In this document: in pieces, positions 1 through 7,328 of the stretch
Numbering within the stretch: the first letter of the stretch is position 1
Layout of the letters: the number at the start of each line of letters is the position of its first letter
Assembly (NCBI GenBank): GCA_045642485.1
Contig: JAZUIV010000002.1
Coordinates: 12,295-76,294 of the forward strand
Origin: Cacconaster sp045642485
Lineage (GTDB): Bacteria; Bacteroidota; Bacteroidia; Bacteroidales; UBA932
Direction of reading: 5' to 3'
DNA: 64,000 nucleotides
Notes under the pieces: generated by a model
What the model saw: only the letters and a program-made list of their open reading frames with translations
Databases searched by the model: none
What the model was told of the DNA's origin: nothing
Made by a program: the position numbers and the translations under genes

Positions 1-740
1 GTGTTGGAAGGAAGCGTCCAGGGAGTCGTGGTCCAGGCAAGAATGAACACGTCATTCCGGGTCCCTTCAAAAAGGAATTCGCTTGCGGCGTCCCTGACGA
101 CCTTGAACTGCACGACCGCAGTGGTATCCTTCACGTCACGGTAGCAACCGGGCTGGTTCAGCTCGTGGGAACTCAATCCTGTACCGGCGGCAGGAGAATA
201 GGGCTGGATGGTGTATCCCTTATAGAGATAACCTTTCCCGTAGATATCCTTGAGCAAATACCACAGGGTCTCTATATATCTGTTGTCGTAGGTGATATAG
301 GCATTGTCCATATCCACCCAATAGCCAATGCGTTCGGTAAGGTTACGCCACTGCTCGGTATATTTCATCACCTCGCGTCTGCAGGCATCGTTGTATTCCT
401 TGACGGAAATCTTTTTCCCTATGTCTTCCTTGGTGATTCCCAGCATCTTCTCCACGCCCAACTCAACGGGAAGGCCGTGCGTGTCCCATCCGGCCCTGCG
501 TTCCACGCGATATCCGGTCTGGGTCTTGTAACGGCAGACTGCATCCTTTATGCTACGCGCCATCACGTGATGGATTCCAGGCATGCCGTTGGCGGAAGGC
601 GGACCTTCGTGAAAGATAAAACGGGCAGCGCCTTCCCTGAGTTTCAGGGATTGTCCGAAATCATCCTCCCGCCGCCACATTTCAAGCACCTCGCGGTTGA
701 TTTCCACAAGATCAAGATTTTTATATTCCTTGAATTTCAT
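1..740 (-). CDS. ileS: Isoleucyl-tRNA synthetase, N-terminal part (cut by window edge)
   Basis: This class I aminoacyl-tRNA synthetase charges tRNA-Ile in the cytoplasm. Only the first 246 codons are present and the reading frame is open to the window edge. The protein begins MKFKEYKNLDLVEINREV. It carries FIFHEGPPSANG followed by GMPGIHHVMAR, the HIGH-type ATP-binding signature of the IleS/ValS/LeuS group. Further on are WDTHGLPVELGVEK and, near the edge, AWTTTPWTLPSN, where the editing (CP1) domain starts; both are typical of IleS. The KMSKS loop and anticodon-binding domain lie outside the window. The gene is transcribed away from cvpA, and a TATATTTG promoter element (764-771) lies just upstream. 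The family call is very secure. Confidence 0.96.
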   Translation of the reverse strand, partial: MKFKEYKNLDLVEINREVLEMWRREDDFGQSLKLREGAARFIFHEGPPSANGMPGIHHVMARSIKDAVCRYKTQTGYRVERRAGWDTHGLPVELGVEKMLGITKEDIGKKISVKEYNDACRREVMKYTEQWRNLTERIGYWVDMDNAYITYDNRYIETLWYLLKDIYGKGYLYKGYTIQPYSPAAGTGLSSHELNQPGCYRDVKDTTAVVQFKVVRDAASEFLFEGTRNDVFILAWTTTPWTLPSN

Positions 741-763
741 AAACAACGTTTCGTATTAATCCA

Positions 764-771
764 CAAATATA
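764..771 (-). promoter_or_regulatory. Candidate -7 element for ileS
   Basis: Read on the minus strand this is TATATTTG, an exact match to the Bacteroidetes -7 consensus TAnnTTTG. It ends 23 bases before the ileS start codon. No clear -33 TTTG is visible at the usual distance, so strength is uncertain. Confidence 0.5.
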
Positions 772-811
772 CAAAAAATGACTACCTTTACTGAAATTTA
801 TGACGATATAA

Positions 812-1297
812 ATGAGCACCATCGACATAATCATCGCGGTATGTTTTCTACCCTGCCTCTTCTTCGGTCTGAAGCACGGTTTGGTAAAACAGATTACAAG
901 CCTGTGTACCATCTATTTCGGAGTGACGCTTTCCCTGCGGTTCTCCTCTCCGGTGATGGAGTGGCTTTCCAGTCACGTGGAAATGTCTCCGCTGGCCGCG
1001 AAAATGGTGTCGTTGATCATCATCTTTTTTGTAATCGCACTTCTGCTGAGCCTTCTGGGACGTCTGGTCGAAAAAGTTTTACAGATAACTCTGCTAGGCT
1101 GGGTCAACAAAGTACTCGGTGTCGCTATGGCGTTCGTCATTTTCACCGTTACCCTCTCCGCTGTCACATTCATTGTGGATCAGGCCAACAACGCCCTGTC
1201 TTTCATACCGAAAGAGCAAATTTCAGAATCCCGGATCTACCCCGAACTCCTTAAACTTTCGAAGTTGATTTTTCCATATTTCAAACAGCTCTTCTAA
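812..1297 (+). CDS. cvpA: CvpA family membrane protein
   Basis: This 161-residue integral membrane protein of the CvpA family has four predicted hydrophobic segments, at about residues 4-22, 28-48, 62-84 and 100-125, then a short polar tail. In Proteobacteria CvpA is linked to colicin V production and to purF; its biochemical role is not settled. The start MSTIDIIIAV and the glycine in the first loop (FFGLKHGLVKQ) fit the family. The gene is divergent from ileS. It ends about 90 bases before the small membrane ORF at 1391 and could sit upstream of the peptide-secretion locus by chance: CvpA is widespread in Bacteroidales without such neighbours. Confidence 0.8.
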   Translation: MSTIDIIIAVCFLPCLFFGLKHGLVKQITSLCTIYFGVTLSLRFSSPVMEWLSSHVEMSPLAAKMVSLIIIFFVIALLLSLLGRLVEKVLQITLLGWVNKVLGVAMAFVIFTVTLSAVTFIVDQANNALSFIPKEQISESRIYPELLKLSKLIFPYFKQLF

Positions 1298-1390
1298 AGT
1301 TTTTCCACATTCGTGTAAATCCGTCACCGACGCATAAAATTCATACGTTTGGAGCATATCCCTTTACCGGGGTATGCTGAACTTTGCGCT

Positions 1391-1546
1391 ATGAAAAACG
1401 ACGGAAAAATTTTACCCCTGACCGAGTTGGATGGACTTGCGGAAGATATGTTGCCTAACGCCCCCGGGGCTCTCAATTTCTTCTTCTGCTTGCTAATAAC
1501 CGCAACGCTTCTGCTCTCCATCCTTCCGGTCTTTTTTTTTAACTGA
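1391..1546 (+). CDS. Small membrane peptide of unknown function, candidate immunity protein
   Basis: This unrecognised 51-residue ORF starts MKNDGKILPLTEL. A polar, acidic first half is followed by one strongly hydrophobic stretch (about residues 27-50, ALNFFFCLLITATLLL...) ending in VFFFN. It has no double-glycine motif, so it does not look like an exporter substrate. Small single-span membrane proteins next to bacteriocin loci are often immunity proteins, which makes that a plausible but unproven role. The frame can be extended upstream to an ATG at 1349. I prefer 1391 because a near-consensus -7 element (GAACTTTG, 1379-1386) would lie just before it. A run of nine T falls in its last codons. 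It could also be a non-coding leader. Confidence 0.35.
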   Translation: MKNDGKILPLTELDGLAEDMLPNAPGALNFFFCLLITATLLLSILPVFFFN

Positions 1547-1552
1547 TGATGC

Positions 1553-1617
1553 GGGGGCGATTGAGGGGACGGATGTCTTTTTGAGGGGGAAGACGAGGGG
1601 AAGACGCCCCCTTTTGT
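1553..1617 (+). promoter_or_regulatory. Hairpin with embedded G-tracts upstream of the ABC exporter gene
   Basis: GGGGGCG (1553-1559) and CGCCCCC (1605-1611) are exact reverse complements and are followed by TTTTGTT, giving a terminator- or attenuator-like stem. The 45-base loop holds three more runs of four or five G (1565-1568, 1585-1589, 1597-1600). The same RNA could therefore form a G-quadruplex instead. It ends 12 bases before the ATG of the exporter gene. A role in setting expression of the downstream genes is inference. Confidence 0.35.
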
Positions 1618-1629
1618 TGAAATGAATTT

Positions 1630-3705
1630 ATGAAAACCGATATCAAACAACACGACGAATCGGATTGCGGCGCTGCCTGCATCGCTTCAGTGGCAAGGCA
1701 TTACGGGAAGAACATCCCCATTGCTCTCATACGTGAAGAGTCCGGAACATCGCGGAGCGGCACCACAATAAAGGGTATCATTGATGCGTGCCACGCGACC
1801 GGATTCATCAGCGGGGCATACAAGGCCCCGGAAAAGGAGATTGAGCGGCTGAGGAAAGTGCCCTGTCCGGTAATCCTCCACACAGTGAACAGAAGAGGCG
1901 ATCTGCACTTCGTCGTGTTGTATAGTATCGGCAAGAAGAAGGCTATCGTAATGGACCCTGCGCAAGGGACAAGAATCAAAATGGACCTGAGCCGGCTGCA
2001 GAAGGAGTGGACAGGTTATCTGATTACAATGGCTCCGGACCCGGAAGCCGGGCGCGACTGGGCAGGCAGCGGCGGAAAGACGAACGTGATGCGATTCTTC
2101 CGCCTGATAGACGTGAAGGAGTACGCACTGATGCTTGCCGGGTCGCTCGCATACATCACAGCAGGCATAAGCATCGCTCTCTTTCTCCAGCTTATAATCG
2201 ACAAAGTACTGCCCTCCGGAGACATAGCCGAACTTATGAAAGCAGGCGGATTTATGCTTGCCATAATGGTTTGCACGCTGCTTCTCGGTTACGGGAGGGC
2301 ACTCTACTCCATCAGGCTCAATCTTCACCTTGACAGCCGGCTGGTAATGGGATACCTCTCCCATCTGTTTCGTCTGCCGGTAAGTTTCTTCACAAAAAGA
2401 GGAGCCGGAGAACTCAACTCCAGAATCGGAGACATATCCAAAATACGAAGTTTTCTCACGGAAGGCATCTCCGGAATTGCGACCAACCTGCTCATTCTGG
2501 CCGTATCCTTCCTGCTGATGTTCACCTACCACTGGCGGCTTGCAGCGATGATGCTGATGTTCATTCCTGTATATCTGATATTATATGCAGTTGCCAACAG
2601 AGTGAACAGAAGGCTGAACCGCGAAATCATAGAGAGTTCCGCGGAATTTGAGGAAAAGACAGTCGAAAGCATAACGGGAGTGAAGGTGCTGAAATATTTC
2701 GGTAGCGAGCAGACCTACTTCAGGGCCATCCGCAGACAGTATATGGAACTTGTCGGGAAACTGTACAGCGGAGGAAAATATGTGGGAGCCTTCTCAAGCT
2801 GGGCTGACGCAATCTCCAAACTGATGACCGTCACCCTGCTGACCGCCGGATCCAATTTCATCTTCGCCGGAGAACTCACCGTGGGAGAACTCGTATCATT
2901 CTATTCTCTTTCGGTTTATTTCTCAATGCCGCTCAGCCAATTGGCGGGCATCAGCGAAAGTATGACCGAGGCGAATATCTCCGCCGAGAGAATCGGTGAA
3001 ATCGAAGACCTTGACAGCGAAGGTACGGACACTCTGGAATTCACCCCGAACAGAAATGCGGACATTGTACTTGACAACATAGACTTCTCCTATCCGGGCT
3101 GCCCCATCCTGCTGGAAGGCTTCTCGATGAAAATACGGGCAGGCAGGATAACGGCGCTCCAGGGAGAGAGCGGGTGCGGGAAAAGTTCGATAGCAGGGCT
3201 TCTGATGAGGGATTTCCCTGTCCGCAAAGGGCGAATCTTCATAGGTGATATGCCCATTGACCTGATAGACCTCGGCATCTGGAGAAAGTTCGTTTCGATT
3301 GTACCGCAGGACGCTCCGCTTATGAATGGGACGATTCTTGAAAACATAACCTGCCTGGACAGTGAGCCAGACCTTGCAAAAGTGTCGCGGATAATCGATG
3401 AACTGGGGCTGACAGGATTCATTCGTGAACTGCCCTTGGGTCCTCTTACCAAGGTCGGAGCGAGAGGTTCAGTACTCTCCGGAGGGCAGAAGCAACGCAT
3501 AGCCCTGGCCAGAGTGTTGTACCTGGACCCTCAGGTCATAATTCTGGACGAGGCGACATCCTCGCTCGACGAGGCTTCCGAAAAAATCATTCTTGATAAA
3601 CTCAATGATCTTAGGGACAAGGGGAAAACCATACTGATGATAACCCACAAAAACGACAACGCCCGGATAGCGGATTACAGGATTGAAATGAATGCGCATT
3701 CATAA
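1630..3705 (+). CDS. Peptidase-containing ABC exporter (C39 family, bacteriocin type)
   Basis: This 691-residue half-transporter belongs to the PCAT/ComA/LagD class. It cuts double-glycine leaders and exports the released peptide across the inner membrane. Three parts are visible. The C39 peptidase (about 1-140) has oxyanion-hole Gln7, catalytic Cys13 in SDCGAAC, His93 in DLHFV and Asp109 in VMDP. A six-helix membrane domain (about 155-440) follows. The nucleotide-binding domain has Walker A GESGCGKSS near 512, signature LSGGQKQRIALAR near 616, Walker B VIILDEATSS, and H-loop MITHK. All catalytic residues are intact. The substrates are probably the two GG-leader peptides immediately downstream, with TolC and adaptor genes completing an envelope-spanning path. 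Family assignment is firm; substrate assignment rests on context. Confidence 0.93.
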   Translation: MKTDIKQHDESDCGAACIASVARHYGKNIPIALIREESGTSRSGTTIKGIIDACHATGFISGAYKAPEKEIERLRKVPCPVILHTVNRRGDLHFVVLYSIGKKKAIVMDPAQGTRIKMDLSRLQKEWTGYLITMAPDPEAGRDWAGSGGKTNVMRFFRLIDVKEYALMLAGSLAYITAGISIALFLQLIIDKVLPSGDIAELMKAGGFMLAIMVCTLLLGYGRALYSIRLNLHLDSRLVMGYLSHLFRLPVSFFTKRGAGELNSRIGDISKIRSFLTEGISGIATNLLILAVSFLLMFTYHWRLAAMMLMFIPVYLILYAVANRVNRRLNREIIESSAEFEEKTVESITGVKVLKYFGSEQTYFRAIRRQYMELVGKLYSGGKYVGAFSSWADAISKLMTVTLLTAGSNFIFAGELTVGELVSFYSLSVYFSMPLSQLAGISESMTEANISAERIGEIEDLDSEGTDTLEFTPNRNADIVLDNIDFSYPGCPILLEGFSMKIRAGRITALQGESGCGKSSIAGLLMRDFPVRKGRIFIGDMPIDLIDLGIWRKFVSIVPQDAPLMNGTILENITCLDSEPDLAKVSRIIDELGLTGFIRELPLGPLTKVGARGSVLSGGQKQRIALARVLYLDPQVIILDEATSSLDEASEKIILDKLNDLRDKGKTILMITHKNDNARIADYRIEMNAHS

Positions 3706-3756
3706 CGGCGAATCCCCTCCGCCGTCGTGTGAGGGGAAACGGAAAAAACAAAGAAA

Positions 3757-3957
3757 ATGGAAGAAAAACTAATGAAAGGATTGGGGTTTGGAGAGCTGGA
3801 TTCTTCCGAACTCCGTATTCTGGGAGGGGCATCAACCCCCCTGTGGCAAAAAATCGTCGACAAGGTGAGGAATATGATTGACTTCATCAGCGATTACATT
3901 CCCAAACTCATTCAGGGATTCAGGGACGGATTCTCAGCCAGACCTCTCATAAATTAG
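3757..3957 (+). CDS. Double-glycine-leader peptide 1 (putative bacteriocin or signal precursor)
   Basis: This 66-residue precursor has a leader of about 24 residues ending SSELRILGG, the classic C39 cleavage signature (hydrophobic positions and Glu before Gly-Gly). Cleavage would release a 42-residue peptide beginning ASTPLWQ. The mature part is amphipathic and mildly cationic (six Lys/Arg, four Asp), has one Trp and no Cys, and contains GFRDG, a GxxxG motif near its C-terminal third. It lacks the cysteines of lanthipeptides and I see no modification enzyme nearby, so it may act unmodified. It lies between the C39 exporter and a second GG peptide. An internal ATG at 3772 is an alternative start. 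Antibacterial activity is inference; a signalling role is equally possible. Confidence 0.75.
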   Translation: MEEKLMKGLGFGELDSSELRILGGASTPLWQKIVDKVRNMIDFISDYIPKLIQGFRDGFSARPLIN

Positions 3958-3969
3958 GAGGGAACTGAC

Positions 3970-4131
3970 ATGACGAAAGAGATGTTAGCAGGTTTCGCTC
4001 CTGTCGATATGCAGGAAGCGGCATTTGTTCTTGGCGGACTTGACAAGAGGGCTCAGGATGCTCTTTACACAATCGGTTATGTAATCGGGGTGGTCGTCCG
4101 TCTGTTTGCGAGAATCATTTCCTGGTTCTAA
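3970..4131 (+). CDS. Double-glycine-leader peptide 2 (short precursor, 53 codons)
   Basis: This short ORF is easily overlooked. A strong AGGAGG ribosome-binding site lies at 3956-3961, just before the ATG at 3970. The leader (residues 1-23) ends QEAAFVLGG, with Glu at -8 and Val at -4 as in class II bacteriocin leaders. The predicted 30-residue product starts LDKRAQD and ends ARIISWF. It is a hydrophobic, cationic helix (one Lys, three Arg, two Asp) containing GYVIG, a GxxxG motif. Its stop lies 13 bases before the TolC-like gene, and its start is 12 bases after peptide 1. Two adjacent GG peptides that both carry GxxxG resemble class IIb two-peptide bacteriocins in layout, though I see no sequence match to a known one. 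Confidence 0.75.
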   Translation: MTKEMLAGFAPVDMQEAAFVLGGLDKRAQDALYTIGYVIGVVVRLFARIISWF

Positions 4132-4144
4132 TACGCCTAACGAG

Positions 4145-5461
4145 ATGAAACTACGGCTTATTCTCATTATGGCAGGTTTGCTGGCAGTGTTCAGCGCGAG
4201 GGCAAAGAACCCCGTCACCCTGCGTGAGTGCATAGACTATGCAATGGAGCATAATCTCACTATCAGAGAGAACAATCTCACCGTTGAAGAGAAAAAGACG
4301 GACCACACAAGAAAACTGATGTCACTTTTTCCCACAATATCCCTTTATGGCAGCGGGAACCTCAACTGGGGACGCAGCGTGGATATGCAGGAACTGGTCA
4401 TAATCAAGAATAAGCTTACCGAATCCGCGAGTCTGTCATTGGGAGCGGAGTGGACTGTATTCGACGGGCTTTCCGGTTTCTTTTCCAAGAAGGCGGCCCG
4501 ATATGAAATAGACGCCGCTCTGCTTGACAATGACAGGCTTAAGAATGAGATTTCCCTGAACATTACGGAAGCATATCTGCAATTGATTCTTTCCGAGGAA
4601 CTTTCAAAAGTTGCGTATTACAACTACCGGAAGATGCTTTCCGAACGGGAGAGAATCGCATCCCTGGTGGAAGAGGGGCAGCAGCCCAGGAGCGCACTCT
4701 ACAACATCGAGGCCCAATGCGCAGGGGAACTGGCCCGGCTCACCGGATGCAGATGCGACAACAAAAGAAATATAATGAAACTGGCTCAACTTCTCAACCT
4801 GCCGTATGACGGCAGTTTCAAGGCGGAATATCCGCTTGATGGAGAAGAAACGCCGCCACCTCCATCCAGCACAATCGAGGAGATAGAGTTGTATGCTGAA
4901 CGGATGCCGGACATCCTCTCGATGAAGAGCATTGTGGAAAGCAAACGGAATCTTTTCTCCGCAGCAAAAGGGTCGGCAGCCCCGACAATCACACTATCCG
5001 GAGCCTATTCCTCATACTACAGCAGTACGGCGGAAGGAAAATTCGGGGCGCAGCTGCGCGGCAACGTAAACCCTTCCGTGGGAGTTTCAATCGAAGTCCC
5101 GCTGTTCGACGGCTATTACAGTGCTGCGGCCATAAAGAACGGACGGATGGAATACGAACGGGCCAGACTTCAGGTGGAGGAACGGCGGCAGGATATGGTG
5201 GCAACCATCCAGTCGGCATTCATAGAGGCGGATAATCTTTACCAGATGATGCTTTCTGCGAAAAAAAAGATGGACGCCGCCGAAAAACTGCTGGACGCGT
5301 CGCTGGTCAAATTCGACCTGGGAGGCATAACGGCAGTGGAGTACACAGTCACCCGCACCGATTTCCTGACAGCCCAGAGTGAATACATCCGAAGCAAATG
5401 GCAATATGTCTTCCAACTCAAAATCATAGACTACTACAAAGGAAACCCGATTGAATTATAG
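4145..5461 (+). CDS. TolC-family outer-membrane efflux protein
   Basis: This 438-residue outer-membrane channel of the TolC/OEP family would form the exit duct for the exporter upstream. The ATG at 4145 is chosen because it starts a signal peptide (MKLRLILIMAGLLAVFSARA); a longer frame from 4106 would overlap peptide 2. The mature N-terminus NPVTLRECIDYAMEHNLTIREN is the usual start of the first OEP repeat. Long coiled-coil-forming segments follow, and a second repeat begins around SVGVSIEVPLFDGYYSAAAI. The C-terminus (DFLTAQSEYIRSKWQYVFQLKIIDYYKG) matches family endings. The stop codon abuts the start of the adaptor gene, indicating translational coupling. Confidence 0.9.
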   Translation: MKLRLILIMAGLLAVFSARAKNPVTLRECIDYAMEHNLTIRENNLTVEEKKTDHTRKLMSLFPTISLYGSGNLNWGRSVDMQELVIIKNKLTESASLSLGAEWTVFDGLSGFFSKKAARYEIDAALLDNDRLKNEISLNITEAYLQLILSEELSKVAYYNYRKMLSERERIASLVEEGQQPRSALYNIEAQCAGELARLTGCRCDNKRNIMKLAQLLNLPYDGSFKAEYPLDGEETPPPPSSTIEEIELYAERMPDILSMKSIVESKRNLFSAAKGSAAPTITLSGAYSSYYSSTAEGKFGAQLRGNVNPSVGVSIEVPLFDGYYSAAAIKNGRMEYERARLQVEERRQDMVATIQSAFIEADNLYQMMLSAKKKMDAAEKLLDASLVKFDLGGITAVEYTVTRTDFLTAQSEYIRSKWQYVFQLKIIDYYKGNPIEL

Positions 5462-6640
5462 ATGATACGAAGATTTTTCAAGGACGGACAGGGCAAAAGG
5501 GCCCGGAAAGTTGCAGCGGTGGCTGGTGGCCTCATCATTTTCATAATGATAATTGCAAAAGCCTGCTCCGGAGACAGGATTTCGGTTCAGACAATGACCG
5601 TGTTTCCCTCAAGGCTTGAAGAGGCCATCCCTTCAAGCGGCAAGATTCATCCCGTGAAAGAGGTAAAACTTTCACCCGATGTTTCCGGAGAGATAGTGGA
5701 GGTCCGGTGCGGGGAGGGCGACTATGTCCGGAAGGGGGACACTCTGATACTCATTCGCCGGGACACCTACATCTCGCGCGTGGAGAGAGCCCGGGCTTCG
5801 CTCTCAGCACTGAAAGCCCAGCACTGCAGGAACAAGGCAGAGCTCTCGAAGGCAGAACTCGAATACAGCAGGAACACCCGCCTGTTCGAAGGAGGGGCGA
5901 TATCCAAGGCCGTGTACGAAAATTCCAAAGCCGGCTACGAGATAGCGGAGCAGACGGTACTGGCCTCCAAATATACCATTCTCAGCGGAGAGGCGGAGTT
6001 GAAAGAGGCTCTGGAAAGCCTTGCGAAAACCACTATCTGCGCTCCTACGGACGGCATCATATCCAGACTGACGGTAGAGCCGGGGGAGAGAGTTGTCGGG
6101 ACAAGCCAGATGGCGGGTACCGAGATGCTTCGGATAGCGGACCCCGACCGGATGGAACTCGTTGTGGACGTGGGAGAAAACGATGTTGTCAGAATATGCG
6201 AGGGGGATAGTGTCTCCATCGAAATCGATGCCCATCCACGCCACATTTTCACAGGAAAGGTCACCCAAATCGCAAATTCCGCAAAAAATCTGGACGTTTC
6301 TTTCGAAAAGCTCACTAACTTTGAAGTCCGGATGGAGATTGTTCCCGATGGGGCAAAACTTCTTCCGGGGATGTCGGCTTCGGCGTCAATAGTCACACAG
6401 TCAAAACAGGAATGCCTGGCCATTCCTCTGGGATGCGTCTTTACGGAGGGCAGGCAGGAGTTTGTCTGGGTGTTGCGTGACGACAGGTCTGTCGAAAAGA
6501 GGGCCATATCGACCGGCATCCAGAACCTTAAGGAAATTGAAGTGACCGATGGGCTGGAGGAAGGAGAGGAAATTGTCACCGCCCCTCTCTCGGCCATCAA
6601 CAAGGACCTGACCGACGGACAAAAAGTAAATAGAGACTGA
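5462..6640 (+). CDS. Periplasmic adaptor (HlyD/MacA-type membrane-fusion protein)
   Basis: This 392-residue adaptor is anchored by one N-terminal membrane helix (about residues 16-34, AAVAGGLIIFIMIIAKA). The order is beta-barrel/lipoyl half (VSGEIVEVRCGEGDYVRKGD, about 74-93), alpha-hairpin (about 98-185), second lipoyl half (TTICAPTDGIISRLTVEPGE), beta-barrel and membrane-proximal domain. This is the MacA/RND-adaptor arrangement and not the long-hairpin HlyD of bacteriocin exporters. It would bridge an inner-membrane ABC transporter to a TolC channel. No MacB is present, so the likely partner is the C39 exporter at 1630. It starts on the base after the TolC gene's stop and ends one base before tsaB, so all may share a transcript. 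Confidence 0.88.
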   Translation: MIRRFFKDGQGKRARKVAAVAGGLIIFIMIIAKACSGDRISVQTMTVFPSRLEEAIPSSGKIHPVKEVKLSPDVSGEIVEVRCGEGDYVRKGDTLILIRRDTYISRVERARASLSALKAQHCRNKAELSKAELEYSRNTRLFEGGAISKAVYENSKAGYEIAEQTVLASKYTILSGEAELKEALESLAKTTICAPTDGIISRLTVEPGERVVGTSQMAGTEMLRIADPDRMELVVDVGENDVVRICEGDSVSIEIDAHPRHIFTGKVTQIANSAKNLDVSFEKLTNFEVRMEIVPDGAKLLPGMSASASIVTQSKQECLAIPLGCVFTEGRQEFVWVLRDDRSVEKRAISTGIQNLKEIEVTDGLEEGEEIVTAPLSAINKDLTDGQKVNRD

Positions 6641-6641
6641 A

Positions 6642-7328
6642 ATGGCTACAATACTTCTTGTGGAAACGAGCACTGACTGCTGCAGCGCGGCAATCTGCCA
6701 AGACAACACCTTACTTGCCGGAATGAAGGAAACGGCGCCCAAGGTACACGCATCAAAACTTGTACCTATGATCAACGATATTCTTGATGCCACATCACTG
6801 ACGATGAAGCAGATTGACGCAGTGGCCGTCAGCGGGGGGCCAGGTTCCTACACAGGTCTGCGAGTGGGTGTCTCCACCGCAAAAGGGCTCTGCTTCGGAG
6901 CGGGGAAGCCGTTAATCTCCGTTGGCACTCTGGATATCCTTGCTGCTCAGGGCGCGCAAGGCAGAGAGCATCCCGATTTCATCGTCCCATTCATTGATGC
7001 AAGGAGGATGGAAGTCTATTGCGCAGTCTATTCCGGCGATGGCAACCGCAAGTCGGATGTCGAAGCCGTCATCCTCGATGAAAGCAGTTTCCAGCCCCTT
7101 CTGGAGCAGGGCAAAGTTCTCTTCATCGGAACCGGTGTGGACAAATTCGCCGATATTCGCCATCATCCGAATGCCGTATTCGAGGAGAGTTTTCCCACTG
7201 CCCCGTATATGGCAGAACTCGCGGTGAAGGCATACGCACAAAAAAAGTTCGAAGACGTTGCGTACTTCGAACCTTTCTATCTCAAGGAGTTCAAGCCGGG
7301 AATCAGCAAGAAGTCCCCGCTGCTATAG
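6642..7328 (+). CDS. tsaB: tRNA threonylcarbamoyladenosine biosynthesis protein TsaB
   Basis: This 228-residue ASKHA-fold protein is the non-catalytic partner of TsaD in making t6A at position 37 of ANN-decoding tRNAs. It begins with ILLVETSTDCCSAAI (phosphate-binding strand) and contains the diagnostic VSGGPGSYTGLRVGVSTAKGL. Length and motif order are normal for TsaB. It starts one base after the adaptor gene's stop, so it may be read from the secretion-locus transcript, and it overlaps the convergent lipoprotein gene at its 3' end by six bases. No metal-binding TsaD motifs are present, which separates it from TsaD. Confidence 0.95.
   Translation: MATILLVETSTDCCSAAICQDNTLLAGMKETAPKVHASKLVPMINDILDATSLTMKQIDAVAVSGGPGSYTGLRVGVSTAKGLCFGAGKPLISVGTLDILAAQGAQGREHPDFIVPFIDARRMEVYCAVYSGDGNRKSDVEAVILDESSFQPLLEQGKVLFIGTGVDKFADIRHHPNAVFEESFPTAPYMAELAVKAYAQKKFEDVAYFEPFYLKEFKPGISKKSPLL

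Noticed and set aside
165..794. 209-codon plus-strand ORF
   Set aside because: It is antisense to ileS, whose motifs are clear on the other strand.
3712..3740. CCCCTC/GAGGGG hairpin between the exporter gene and peptide 1 as a terminator
   Set aside because: No T-tract follows and the stem is only six bases. It may be a processing or stabilising hairpin, but I cannot support a terminator.
3757..4131. Bacteroidetocin (class IIa-like) identity for the GG peptides
   Set aside because: The mature peptides lack cysteines and any YGxGV-like motif, so they do not belong to that described group.
5707..6210. 167-codon plus-strand ORF rich in Arg and Gly
   Set aside because: It is a +1 shadow of the adaptor gene with no coding signal.
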